Shown: positions 6,053 to 13,178 of the stretch, one piece after another
Layout of the letters: each line of letters begins with the position of its first letter
Position numbering within the stretch: the stretch's first letter is position 1
Source: Acidobacteriota bacterium
Lineage (GTDB): Bacteria > Actinomycetota > Acidimicrobiia > Acidimicrobiales > RAAP-2
DNA length: 58,524 nucleotides
Assembly: GCA_028873575.1 (NCBI GenBank)
Contig: JAGWHY010000007.1
Location: 1 to 58,524, forward strand
Direction of reading: 5' to 3'
Made by a program: the position numbers and the translations under genes
The notes under the pieces: model-generated
What the model saw: only the letters and a program-made list of their open reading frames with translations
What the model was told of the DNA's origin: nothing
Databases searched by the model: none

Positions 6053-6128
6053 CGAATCGACATCTAGAGCATTTCGCTAGATATCAGCATCATTGCGAAG
6101 TCTTGGAAAATACTGGAATGATTAGAAG

Positions 6129-6680
6129 GTGAATAGACGTTGGCGAGGTCTCATCGCCTTGGTGCTCGGTGTTGGCGTGCTGGTATTTGTCGTCATCTTC
6201 TGGGTAGTCGGATTACGAAGTACTGCCGCCTCGGGAGACCCGGGGGGGAAGGTGATGAACCAACTGGTGCCGACGGTGAGTTCACTTCCAGGGTACGGAT
6301 TGAGTGCGTTGCCATGGGTCAGCCAGATACCTCAGTCACTAACGGCCTCCTACGCCATCAAGATGGAGCCCTTTCAAGACAGTTGTGACGGCAGGGCCGG
6401 CACTCGAGGGTGGTCGCAGGTCGTTGTGCAGGCGGGCTTCAGATGGACCAAGAGTCTGTCAGCGCTCTACTCATACATGAATCCCCGACTCGCAACGTTG
6501 GGCTGGTCGGCGGTTGTGACGTCGCGACCCTCTATGCCTCCGAGCCTGCGTTGGATTAAGACGTTGAGCAATGGATCAAGAGCCAACGTCAGCGTCTCGC
6601 AAGGTCTCGGTGCGTACTCTTCACATTGGCAGCTTGATGCCATTGCCAATCCCGTAGGCAGGGCAGTCAGCGGGTGCTGA
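6129..6680 (+). CDS. Membrane-anchored hypothetical protein
   Basis: The 183-aa protein starts at GTG 6129. A basic start (MNRRWRG) precedes a hydrophobic segment (LIALVLGVGVLVFVVIFWVVG, about residues 8-28), so it is a signal-anchored or exported protein. There is no lipobox Cys directly after the segment. The outer part has several Trp residues and two Cys (DSCDG and the C-terminal GC) that could pair. The family is not recognised. It is the only gene between repeats 6 and 7, with 134 bp from its stop to repeat 7. Confidence 0.6.
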   Translation: MNRRWRGLIALVLGVGVLVFVVIFWVVGLRSTAASGDPGGKVMNQLVPTVSSLPGYGLSALPWVSQIPQSLTASYAIKMEPFQDSCDGRAGTRGWSQVVVQAGFRWTKSLSALYSYMNPRLATLGWSAVVTSRPSMPPSLRWIKTLSNGSRANVSVSQGLGAYSSHWQLDAIANPVGRAVSGC

Positions 6681-6754
6681 CGGTTTGACGAAGAGGCAAG
6701 ATACGCGGTACGGCGAAACGAAGCTGTTTCGCTCCGTCAATTCCGAGCGTCAAT

Positions 6755-6796
6755 TCGCCAGTCGCAAATCATGGACGTCGGCTCTTCGAAGGCAAT
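6755..6796 (+). repeat. Degenerate relative of two-hairpin repeat copy 1
   Basis: It reads TCGCCAGTCGCAAATCATGG then ACGTCGGCTCTTCGAAGGCAAT. It keeps CGCCAGTCG, GACGTC and GCTCT of the copy at 2067-2107, but the terminal CCGACACCA block is lost. It may be a decayed site, which would mean the last interval once held two junctions. The 325-bp gap from 6681 to 7005 holds this, copy 7, and no supportable gene. Confidence 0.4.
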
Positions 6797-6814
6797 AGGG
6801 TCTTAGCCCAATAA

Positions 6815-6864
6815 AGCCGCCAGTGTAGAGTGACATTCCTGTCGCGTCGGGTCTCCGACACCAA
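6815..6864 (+). repeat. Two-hairpin intergenic repeat, copy 7 (last)
   Basis: AGCCGCCAGTG at the left and GTCGGGTCTCCGACACCAA at the right match copy 3 closely, including CATTCCTGTC between the two hairpins. No further copy was noticed to the right, so this appears to be the right end of the array within the window. Confidence 0.75.
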
Positions 6865-7005
6865 ACGTCATATGGGCGATTATTTGGCAGCTCTTAAAGC
6901 ACTGCAGCCTCTGGTGAATCTCCCGTTCGCCATATCTCAATTCGTGACCCTCGCTCCAACCGGTTTCTGTTTCTTCCCAACGGTTATGCGACGCTGCTTG
7001 TCTTC

Positions 7006-8196
7006 TTAATTGCGACTACAGCTTCGAACCGTCTTGAATGTCGGAGGCAACGGTGGGCCCGGATTCGCGTGGAACAGTTGAGCTACGGCGGGTTCTGGAT
7101 TGAAGGATGTTGTCAAATTCTGGGTACCCATTGACAGGCCCAGCGCAGACTGCAGGAACAAAATCGATGTCGTGCTCACCACCCGAAAGGCCGCCACGTC
7201 GGTACCGTCGAACGGTGGCAGATGGTGCGCTTTTTGGAGTTCGAGAAACCACTTGTCACCTTGGTGAACCTGGTCGTAAAGGAGACGACCATTCGAAAGC
7301 GGATTGCACGTGTCTCCGAGGCTATGGACGACCAAAAGCGCCGGGTGAGCGGCGGGCGTCGCGAAGGCCTGGTGCGTATCTTCACTACCCGAAAAGATCA
7401 TGACTGCTCCGACATGCAGACCCGTACGCAAGCTGGCGTAGTTCACCCCTTGCGGATCGAGGCCGTGGTCATACATCAACATACCGACGGCCGTCGCGCC
7501 ATCAGAGTGTCCGGCGAAGGCGAGGCGCGACGCGTCGACGAGACCTCGCAGGATTGAGCATCCTGTCGAAGTTCCCGCGGCGGCGCTGATCGCGGATTTC
7601 GCCACGAAGGCAAGATCCGCTGGTTCATTCGCCAAGTCACCTTCAGTATTAACGCCGTGCTGCTCGGCCACCGCACTCGCTACTTCGTCCGGGAACCACG
7701 GCGCGACAACCACATAACCCGCCCGCACCCAAGCGTCTAACAACGCGGCGTAGAGGTCGGGCGTCACGTCGTAGCCATGGGCGAAGATGACGGTGGGGTA
7801 TCCACCGAGTTTCGCTTCGGGCACCGCTCCTGCGGTTTCTTTCGCGGGGTAATTGAGGCGATTAACCGGGTAGCGGATTTCGGTGACTAAACGACGCTCG
7901 TCGCGCCACGTTGACGCGGGATTAGTCGCGAAATTGAGAACCGTGCGTGACCCGTCGACGAAGACGCAACGCGCGAGGCCCACCGCATAGGTAGAAGGAG
8001 AAGTTGCGCCGCTGGTCGGCGCGCTGTGCGCGGGCGCCAAGTTCCACACACTCGGTGTCAATATCACGACGGCGATCGCTGTCAGCCAACGTCGCCATAC
8101 GCGATTCACGACTAATTGCCGTGACGCGAGTCTGACCCTCGTCGATTGTCGCGACGTAACTTTTCGAGCGGAGGAAGTTGCGTCACGCGTACTCAC
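7006..8196 (-). CDS. Exported alpha/beta-hydrolase (dienelactone-hydrolase/lipase-like)
   Basis: The 396-aa protein starts at GTG 8196. An N-terminal basic stretch and a hydrophobic segment (about residues 36-52, WLTAIAVVILTPSVWNLA) indicate export. The fold signature follows: a Gly-rich strand PTVIFAHGYD (about 134-143, oxyanion-hole region), the nucleophile elbow AGHSDG with Ser 231, a strand ALLVVHSLGD with the acid, and AHHLPP late in the chain for the catalytic His. The family includes polyester hydrolases and exported lipases, and the substrate cannot be told here. It is the first gene to the right of the repeat array and is read toward it. Confidence 0.82.
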   Translation of the reverse strand: MSTRDATSSARKVTSRQSTRVRLASRQLVVNRVWRRWLTAIAVVILTPSVWNLAPAHSAPTSGATSPSTYAVGLARCVFVDGSRTVLNFATNPASTWRDERRLVTEIRYPVNRLNYPAKETAGAVPEAKLGGYPTVIFAHGYDVTPDLYAALLDAWVRAGYVVVAPWFPDEVASAVAEQHGVNTEGDLANEPADLAFVAKSAISAAAGTSTGCSILRGLVDASRLAFAGHSDGATAVGMLMYDHGLDPQGVNYASLRTGLHVGAVMIFSGSEDTHQAFATPAAHPALLVVHSLGDTCNPLSNGRLLYDQVHQGDKWFLELQKAHHLPPFDGTDVAAFRVVSTTSILFLQSALGLSMGTQNLTTSFNPEPAVAQLFHANPGPPLPPTFKTVRSCSRN

Positions 8197-8588
8197 AGTG
8201 AGTGACGCTAATCGTGCGCCGTCGTTCCATCACGTCAGGACTCGCGCGAAATCTTACGAGGAGGTCACCTCACCCTTTAACGAAGTGCACCCGTTCAACT
8301 TCACCTCATGCGAATCAATAAGCGTGGCGCGTATGTTTTTGATCTGTCTGTCAATCAGCTGTGATTGTGCTTGCACGCGACACCGTATCGTCACGCCAAA
8401 GTCGAAGCCAACCAAGGGGTGCTTGACCTCCGGACACGTGGCGTCGCAGTAAGAGCGACCGGCGCGAGTAAAAGACACAGCCGTCTGTAAGACGATTTCG
8501 AGTGAATTCAAAATTCTGCTCCGTAGCGTTGAGGGCAGAAGAAGATTCGGCGTTCACACGCCGCAGCACAGGAATGGAAGGTAGCGAT
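8197..8588. other. 392-bp divergent intergenic region
   Basis: This region separates the leftward hydrolase from the rightward solute-binding protein and must hold both promoters. Open frames of about 85 codons exist on both strands (for example 8254-8511 on the minus strand), but neither has a convincing start context or a recognisable domain. No copy of either repeat family and no strong hairpin was seen. Confidence 0.4.
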
Positions 8589-10418
8589 ATGCAGTCAAGC
8601 CGAAAGACCTGGAGTATTCTCGCCCTGCTAGGTGTGGCCGCGATCGTGGTCATAAGTCTGGTCGTCGTGAGCTCGGGCGGACCCTCGAAGCAGTCGGTCA
8701 ACGCGGGTACGGTGACCTTCGCCGAGGGCCCTGGCGCGAATCCCAACTACATCTTTCCCTTCATGTCCGGACAGTACTTTTCTGTGGACAACATCAACCA
8801 ATTTCAAGAAGAGATGTATCGGCCCTTGTACTGGTTCGGATTGGGGGGATCAGTCGCCGTCGTGCCCTCACTGTCGTTAGCGTCGCTCCCGAAATTCTCC
8901 AACGGCAATACTCAGGTGACGATTCAACTCAAGGGTTGGAAGTTCGCCGATGGTCAGACCGTGAACGCGCAGTCCGTCATGTTCTTTCTCAATATGTACA
9001 AGGCTGATCCGTCGGGCTACGCCGGCTACAACCCGGGCTTTGGAATCCCCGATCAAGTGCAAACCGCTAAGGGTCACGGTAACACGGTCACGATTCAGTT
9101 CACGAGCGCCGTTAATCCCAACTGGCTTCTCTACAACTACCTCTCTGAAATCACGCCGTTTCCCAATAGTTGGGACCGTTCGTCAGCCACCAATACGTCA
9201 ACGTGCGCGACGGGCACCTACGGTAGTTCGGCCACGGACGCGGCGTGCAAGAGTGTCGTGACCTATCTCGATACTCAGTCCTCATCGACGGCGCTCTTTA
9301 CGGACCGACTCTGGGAGAGCGGCACTGATGGTCCCTGGAAGCTGACGTCTATTGACAATCTCGGCAACGTGACCTTCGTGCCGAACCCGAACTATTCGGG
9401 ATCGCCCAAGCCACAAGTGGCGAAAGTCAAGGAAGTTGCCTTTACTACCGCGACCGCGGAGCAAGTTCAACTCTCCGCCCACACGCTTGATCTTGGCTAC
9501 CTCGATCCGTCGATTTTGACCTCGGACGCCCCGTCACCGGGTACGGTCGGCGCCAACTGGTCACCGATTGCCGGCACCTACAATCTGTACTCGGGCGCAC
9601 CGTGGAGTTTCAACTACGGCCCCTTCAATTTCAGCTCCGCGGACCCCAAGGCCGCGGCAATCGCGCAGTTGTACATCCGTCAGGCTCTCCAGCTCGCGGT
9701 GGATCAAGTAGGCATCATCAAGAACGTCGACAGAGGCTACGGTGTCCCCACCGTAAGTCCATTGCCGCCTAACGCCCCCGCGTCCATAAGCGGTCCGGTG
9801 TCGAATCCCTACCCGTTCAGCCTCAAGAAAGCCAAGGCCCTCTTGAACTCACACGGCTGGCAACTCAAGAACGGTGTTCAGACGTGCGAGAACCCCGGCA
9901 CTGGCGCGAATCAATGCGGGGCGGGCATCTCACAGGGCTACACGCTGAACTTTTCCATCGCGTGGGCCAGTGGATCGCCGTCGTTGGACACCACCTTCAC
10001 GACCGAGATTGCGGACTGGGCGAGTATCGGCATTCAGTTCTCACACACTACGGGCACCTTTAATCAAGTGATTGCAGACTGCACGAGTGCGAAACAACAC
10101 TACGAAATCTGCTCGTGGGGTGCAGGGTGGATCTACGCGCCAGATTACTACCCGTCCGGTGAGACTTTGCTGAGCACTAAAGGTGGCTTCAATCCGGGTG
10201 GTTACAGCGACGCCAAAATGAACGCGCTCATTAATGAAACCACATTCGGGAACGCGAAACTGACCAAGTACGCCAACTACGCCGCCCAGCAGTTGCCCGT
10301 TCTCTATCAACCCAACCCCATGTCGATCATCGAGGTCAAGAAAAGCTTGAAGAGCTCAATTGGATTCACGCCGAATCCCCTCGGCAACTTCATGCCGGAG
10401 TATTACTCCTACTCGTAA
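8589..10418 (+). CDS. ABC-type peptide/nickel solute-binding protein (SBP family 5), solitary
   Basis: This is a 609-aa extracytoplasmic binding protein of the DppA/OppA class. The start ATG 8589 has GGAAGG 7 nt upstream. An in-frame extension to 8502 exists but lacks this context. The N-terminal segment ILALLGVAAIVVISLVVVSS anchors it, and no lipobox Cys is seen. Family features include an early FPFMSGQYFSVDNINQFQEEMYRPLYWF, then VTIQLKGWKFADGQTVNAQSV, and RQALQLAVDQVGIIKNVDRGYGVP. These proteins bind oligopeptides or similar ligands for an ABC importer. No permease or ATPase gene is nearby, so its partner must be elsewhere. A strong hairpin follows the stop. Confidence 0.9.
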   Translation: MQSSRKTWSILALLGVAAIVVISLVVVSSGGPSKQSVNAGTVTFAEGPGANPNYIFPFMSGQYFSVDNINQFQEEMYRPLYWFGLGGSVAVVPSLSLASLPKFSNGNTQVTIQLKGWKFADGQTVNAQSVMFFLNMYKADPSGYAGYNPGFGIPDQVQTAKGHGNTVTIQFTSAVNPNWLLYNYLSEITPFPNSWDRSSATNTSTCATGTYGSSATDAACKSVVTYLDTQSSSTALFTDRLWESGTDGPWKLTSIDNLGNVTFVPNPNYSGSPKPQVAKVKEVAFTTATAEQVQLSAHTLDLGYLDPSILTSDAPSPGTVGANWSPIAGTYNLYSGAPWSFNYGPFNFSSADPKAAAIAQLYIRQALQLAVDQVGIIKNVDRGYGVPTVSPLPPNAPASISGPVSNPYPFSLKKAKALLNSHGWQLKNGVQTCENPGTGANQCGAGISQGYTLNFSIAWASGSPSLDTTFTTEIADWASIGIQFSHTTGTFNQVIADCTSAKQHYEICSWGAGWIYAPDYYPSGETLLSTKGGFNPGGYSDAKMNALINETTFGNAKLTKYANYAAQQLPVLYQPNPMSIIEVKKSLKSSIGFTPNPLGNFMPEYYSYS

Positions 10419-10446
10419 ACGACAGAGACCGCGAACGAGAATGACG

Positions 10447-10484
10447 ATCGTGGCGGAGCGTTCGCGAGAACACTCCGCCACGAT
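10447..10484 (+). terminator. Strong hairpin after the solute-binding protein gene
   Basis: ATCGTGGCGGAG (10447-10458) pairs perfectly with CTCCGCCACGAT (10473-10484) over 12 bp with a 14-nt loop. It starts 28 bp after the stop codon and is followed by no clear T-run, as is common for terminators in high-GC Actinomycetota. Confidence 0.65.
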
Positions 10485-10530
10485 GAGGTCTCGCCGCTAG
10501 TCTTCTGCTACGTCGAGCAAAAGGGATGAC

Positions 10531-11088
10531 ATGGCCGCACAAGTAGACGTACTCTTCGCCGGATACGTTGGGGAGCGCGTGGCGGGCACCGTGACCCTCG
10601 TACGCGAGAACGACACCGTCATCGTGATTGATCCGGGTATGGTGCCAAGTCGTCAATCGATTCTCGACCCGTTACGCGCCCTCGGCGTCCAGGAGGACCA
10701 CGTCACTGACGTTATTTTCAGCCATCACCACCCTGATCACACGTTAAACGCCGCGCTCTTTCTCAACGCGAACGTGCACGACGTGTGGGCGGTCTACCGA
10801 GATGACGTGTGGGGAGACCGGGTCGACGTGATCCGGGGAGCTCCTTCAGTCTCGTTACTGGACACTCCGGGACACACGCCTCAAGATCTCTCGACCCTTA
10901 TTCGCACGAACGAAGGGCTCGTGGTTTGTACGCATCTGTGGTGGTCACAGGCGGGTCCGATCGAAGATCCTCTCGCCGACAGCCAAAGCGCTCTCGAAGA
11001 GTCACGACGACAGGTTCTGGCGCTCGAGCCCACGATGATTATCCCCGGTCACGGTCCGGCGTTCACGCCCGACGCGCTTAACGGGTAA
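10531..11088 (+). CDS. Metallo-beta-lactamase-fold hydrolase
   Basis: The 185-aa protein has AAAGGGATG just upstream of its ATG as a ribosome binding site. The metal motif SHHHPDH is at residues about 64-70. The further ligands are DTPGHTPQD (about 111-119) and IIPGHGP near the C-terminus. It is short and compact and resembles the MBLAC1-like group of the superfamily. No signal peptide is seen, so it acts in the cytoplasm. Substrate is unknown; thioester or RNA hydrolysis and lactonase activity are all possible in this fold. Confidence 0.85.
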   Translation: MAAQVDVLFAGYVGERVAGTVTLVRENDTVIVIDPGMVPSRQSILDPLRALGVQEDHVTDVIFSHHHPDHTLNAALFLNANVHDVWAVYRDDVWGDRVDVIRGAPSVSLLDTPGHTPQDLSTLIRTNEGLVVCTHLWWSQAGPIEDPLADSQSALEESRRQVLALEPTMIIPGHGPAFTPDALNG

Positions 11089-11152
11089 TGAATCACCCAC
11101 GTAACGGCCGTCGCCCGGTTGCGTCGCGTCTCGACGTGAGGCCTCGGGCTCG

Positions 11153-11425
11153 GTGACGACCTGGGGGCCCCTCGCCGCCGCGATTGCGGTAATCGTTGTG
11201 GTACTCGTTGTTTCGAGTCGTCGTGGTGGGCGAGGTCGAGAACGAACCACGTCCCTTCGCCGCGGCCCGCGCGCGCACACCACGAGAGACGGTCGCGCCA
11301 AGGTCGGCTACGCCTCACGCAGTGAAGCCCTCGCGCACGCGCGCCAGCTCGCACGACGTGATGGCGAGTCAATGAACGTTTACCAGTGTCCGACCTGTCG
11401 TCAGTGGCACGTGGGACACACCTAG
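11153..11425 (+). CDS. Small membrane protein with C-terminal Cys/His motif
   Basis: The 90-aa protein starts at GTG 11153, 64 bp after the MBL gene. Residues about 7-21 form one membrane segment (LAAAIAVIVVVLVVSS). It is followed by a very basic stretch and then YQCPTCRQWHVGH, where two Cys in a C-P-x-C pattern and two His could bind one zinc. The arrangement (helix, basic linker, half zinc ribbon) is plausible for a small regulatory or RNA-associated protein, but no family is recognised. Confidence 0.6.
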   Translation: MTTWGPLAAAIAVIVVVLVVSSRRGGRGRERTTSLRRGPRAHTTRDGRAKVGYASRSEALAHARQLARRDGESMNVYQCPTCRQWHVGHT

Positions 11426-11497
11426 CCGTACCAGTGTGATGACACCGTGATGAGTGGGGTACCTACTGATTTCTCTCCATTGCTACTCTGAGTGCTG

Positions 11498-11803
11498 ATG
11501 TGGCAATTTCGGGGACAAATCTGGTTTTGGCGCGGACCATCACCTTTCTATTTCGTCACCGTGCCGGAACTCGAAAGCGCACAGATCGCCCAAATCGCGA
11601 AATCCGTGACCTACGGGTGGGGCGTGATTCCGGTCGAAGTGACCGTGGGCGCCACGACGTGGACTACGTCACTCTTTCCCAAGGATGGTCGCTACGTCGT
11701 CCCGGTGAAAGTTCTTGTGCGAAAAGCCGAAAACCTCGAACTCGAAGACGAGATTGAGGTGCGACTGCGTGTCGTGACCCCACTCGAGCGGCGCGCCTAC
11801 TAG
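11498..11803 (+). CDS. DUF1905-domain protein
   Basis: This 101-aa protein begins at ATG 11498 (a GTG two codons upstream is also open). The sequence YFVTVPELESAQIAQIAKSV, then YGWGVIPVEVTVGATTWTTSLFPKDGRYVVPVKVLVRKAE and a final EDEIEVRLRV, is the compact beta-barrel of DUF1905. The conserved motif is W-x-T-S-x-F-P-K-x-G-x-Y-x-x-P-V-K. The family is widespread and its biochemical role is not established. It stands alone and is followed by a hairpin shared with the convergent gene. Confidence 0.88.
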   Translation: MWQFRGQIWFWRGPSPFYFVTVPELESAQIAQIAKSVTYGWGVIPVEVTVGATTWTTSLFPKDGRYVVPVKVLVRKAENLELEDEIEVRLRVVTPLERRAY

Positions 11804-11840
11804 GTGAGTTCAACGAAACGGTAGTGGACGAGCACTGGGT

Positions 11841-11863
11841 CCGAAGCTCCTAGAGGGCTTCGG
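11841..11863. terminator. Hairpin between convergent genes
   Basis: CCGAAGC (11841-11847) pairs with GCTTCGG (11857-11863). It lies 37 bp after the DUF1905 stop and 38 bp from the stop of the leftward membrane-protein gene, so it could end both transcripts. Confidence 0.5.
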
Positions 11864-11901
11864 TCACCGACGAACCGATTCCCGTCCGTAACTTAGGTAA
11901 A

Positions 11902-13017
11902 TCAATCGTCGCGTCCGCCGTGGGAGAAACCCCGCGGCGTTCGCTGAGGTGGACGGTGCGGCGCCTCCGTCGGTAGTCCCAAGTGACGGCGGGGACCGGA
12001 CCACGGCGCGGGCGGCGCTTCGATGAGATCCGCGAGTCGATAGGCCACGGACTCGTAGTTCACGCGCCAACCAACGAAGTCAGCCCACGCGTCGCGAGCG
12101 CTGCGCTCCGTCGCAAATCCGGTCTCTTCGAGCATGGCCACGGCGTCGTCAAACTCCTCGAAGCGCAGCGCCAAGGGACCGAGCGGATTGGGATCGGGGT
12201 CGACCGTCCAGCCCAACGTGAGCGCTATGCGATTCAGTGCGGTAAAACCCATGCGCAAGCAGAGTCGCGCCTGTGATGAGGCGAGCGACGGCGATAGCGC
12301 CAAGTGCATGGCCGCCGCGTCGAGGACGGCGAGTAGTCCGATTAACCACGAGTACCAAGCTTCGGGGGAGCGAAACAAGAGGAGTACCGGGTACGTAGTG
12401 TGACTCTCGGCCAGGTCGGCCGACCACTCTTCCCACGACGCGTAGAGCTCGGGCAACGTATCACTGATGCCAACGATTTGATGGCGCGCCAGGATTTCGG
12501 GGCCCCACGCGGGCACCGCGGAGCGACTCTCGAGCATCGCGACTAAACCTTCACGCTTATTAAACGCCGCGTACAGACTGGGCAAGTAGGCGATCTGTAA
12601 CGTCACTACGATGACCCACAACGATCCCGCGGCGATATCAAGCGTGAGATTCGTCGCGCCGCCCACGTGCAGAGACCCCACCGTGAACAGCGCCGTCGTG
12701 GCTTGTTCGAGGGCGAGGACGAAGCTGTGGGTGGTGGCGTTCAGCATGAGCGCGAAGCCCAAAATGAAGCCGCCGGCCCAGCTCGCTAACTGAACCACGA
12801 GGCAGACTGGCCCAGTAGGCGAAAGGAGCGTGTCCTTCGCCTCATAGGTTTTCACGAGTCGTGAAAGCAGAACGAAAACGCGACGGACCATCGCGATGAC
12901 TAAGAGTGAGAGGCGCTCGAGTCCGCGGGGACGACGGGGGAGTACGAGGACGAACAGAACCCCCGAGGCCGTCAAGAGCACCACGGCGAGACCCACAACG
13001 AAAAGTGCCGTACGCAT
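11902..13017 (-). CDS. Polytopic membrane protein, possibly ion-channel-like
   Basis: The 371-aa protein is read leftward. It has an N-terminal membrane segment (residues about 4-26), further hydrophobic segments around 70-92 and 128-147, and another hydrophobic stretch near 215-235. Between two of these lies ATTALFTVGSLHVGG, which has the size and position of a pore loop plus filter of two-transmembrane potassium channels, but the filter sequence TVG-Y/F-GD is not met. The C-terminal 130 residues are soluble, with a Pro/Arg-rich tail. Similar uncharacterised proteins occur in Actinomycetota. Function is not assigned; the channel idea is an inference from topology. Confidence 0.6.
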   Translation of the reverse strand: MRTALFVVGLAVVLLTASGVLFVLVLPRRPRGLERLSLLVIAMVRRVFVLLSRLVKTYEAKDTLLSPTGPVCLVVQLASWAGGFILGFALMLNATTHSFVLALEQATTALFTVGSLHVGGATNLTLDIAAGSLWVIVVTLQIAYLPSLYAAFNKREGLVAMLESRSAVPAWGPEILARHQIVGISDTLPELYASWEEWSADLAESHTTYPVLLLFRSPEAWYSWLIGLLAVLDAAAMHLALSPSLASSQARLCLRMGFTALNRIALTLGWTVDPDPNPLGPLALRFEEFDDAVAMLEETGFATERSARDAWADFVGWRVNYESVAYRLADLIEAPPAPWSGPRRHLGLPTEAPHRPPQRTPRGFSHGGRDD

Positions 13018-13178
13018 TATCTACCCCGTGTTCCGAGAAACGATATCTCGTGCCGCCGTCAACGTCACTGACCGCGTTAAACGAAAGTTGTCGGCAGCTC
13101 GCGAACTCGCGCGTTGCCTAGCATCACCCGTGGATAGTGAACGTAGATTTCCTGTCGCGACGGACTAAGTTCGCCAAG

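Noticed and set aside
2067-6864. Canonical integron attC sites
   Set aside because: No copy shows paired RYYYAAC and GTTRRRY core sites at its ends. The bases after ACCA differ in every copy. The layout is integron-like but the site type is not canonical, so the copies are listed as repeats of unknown type.
2067-6864. CRISPR array
   Set aside because: The repeats are 600-1,200 bp apart with genes between them, so there are no spacers of CRISPR size and no cas genes in the window.
8254-8511. 85-codon open frame on the minus strand in the hydrolase/SBP gap
   Set aside because: No ribosome binding site or -10 box at the start, no recognisable domain, and an equally long frame exists on the other strand.
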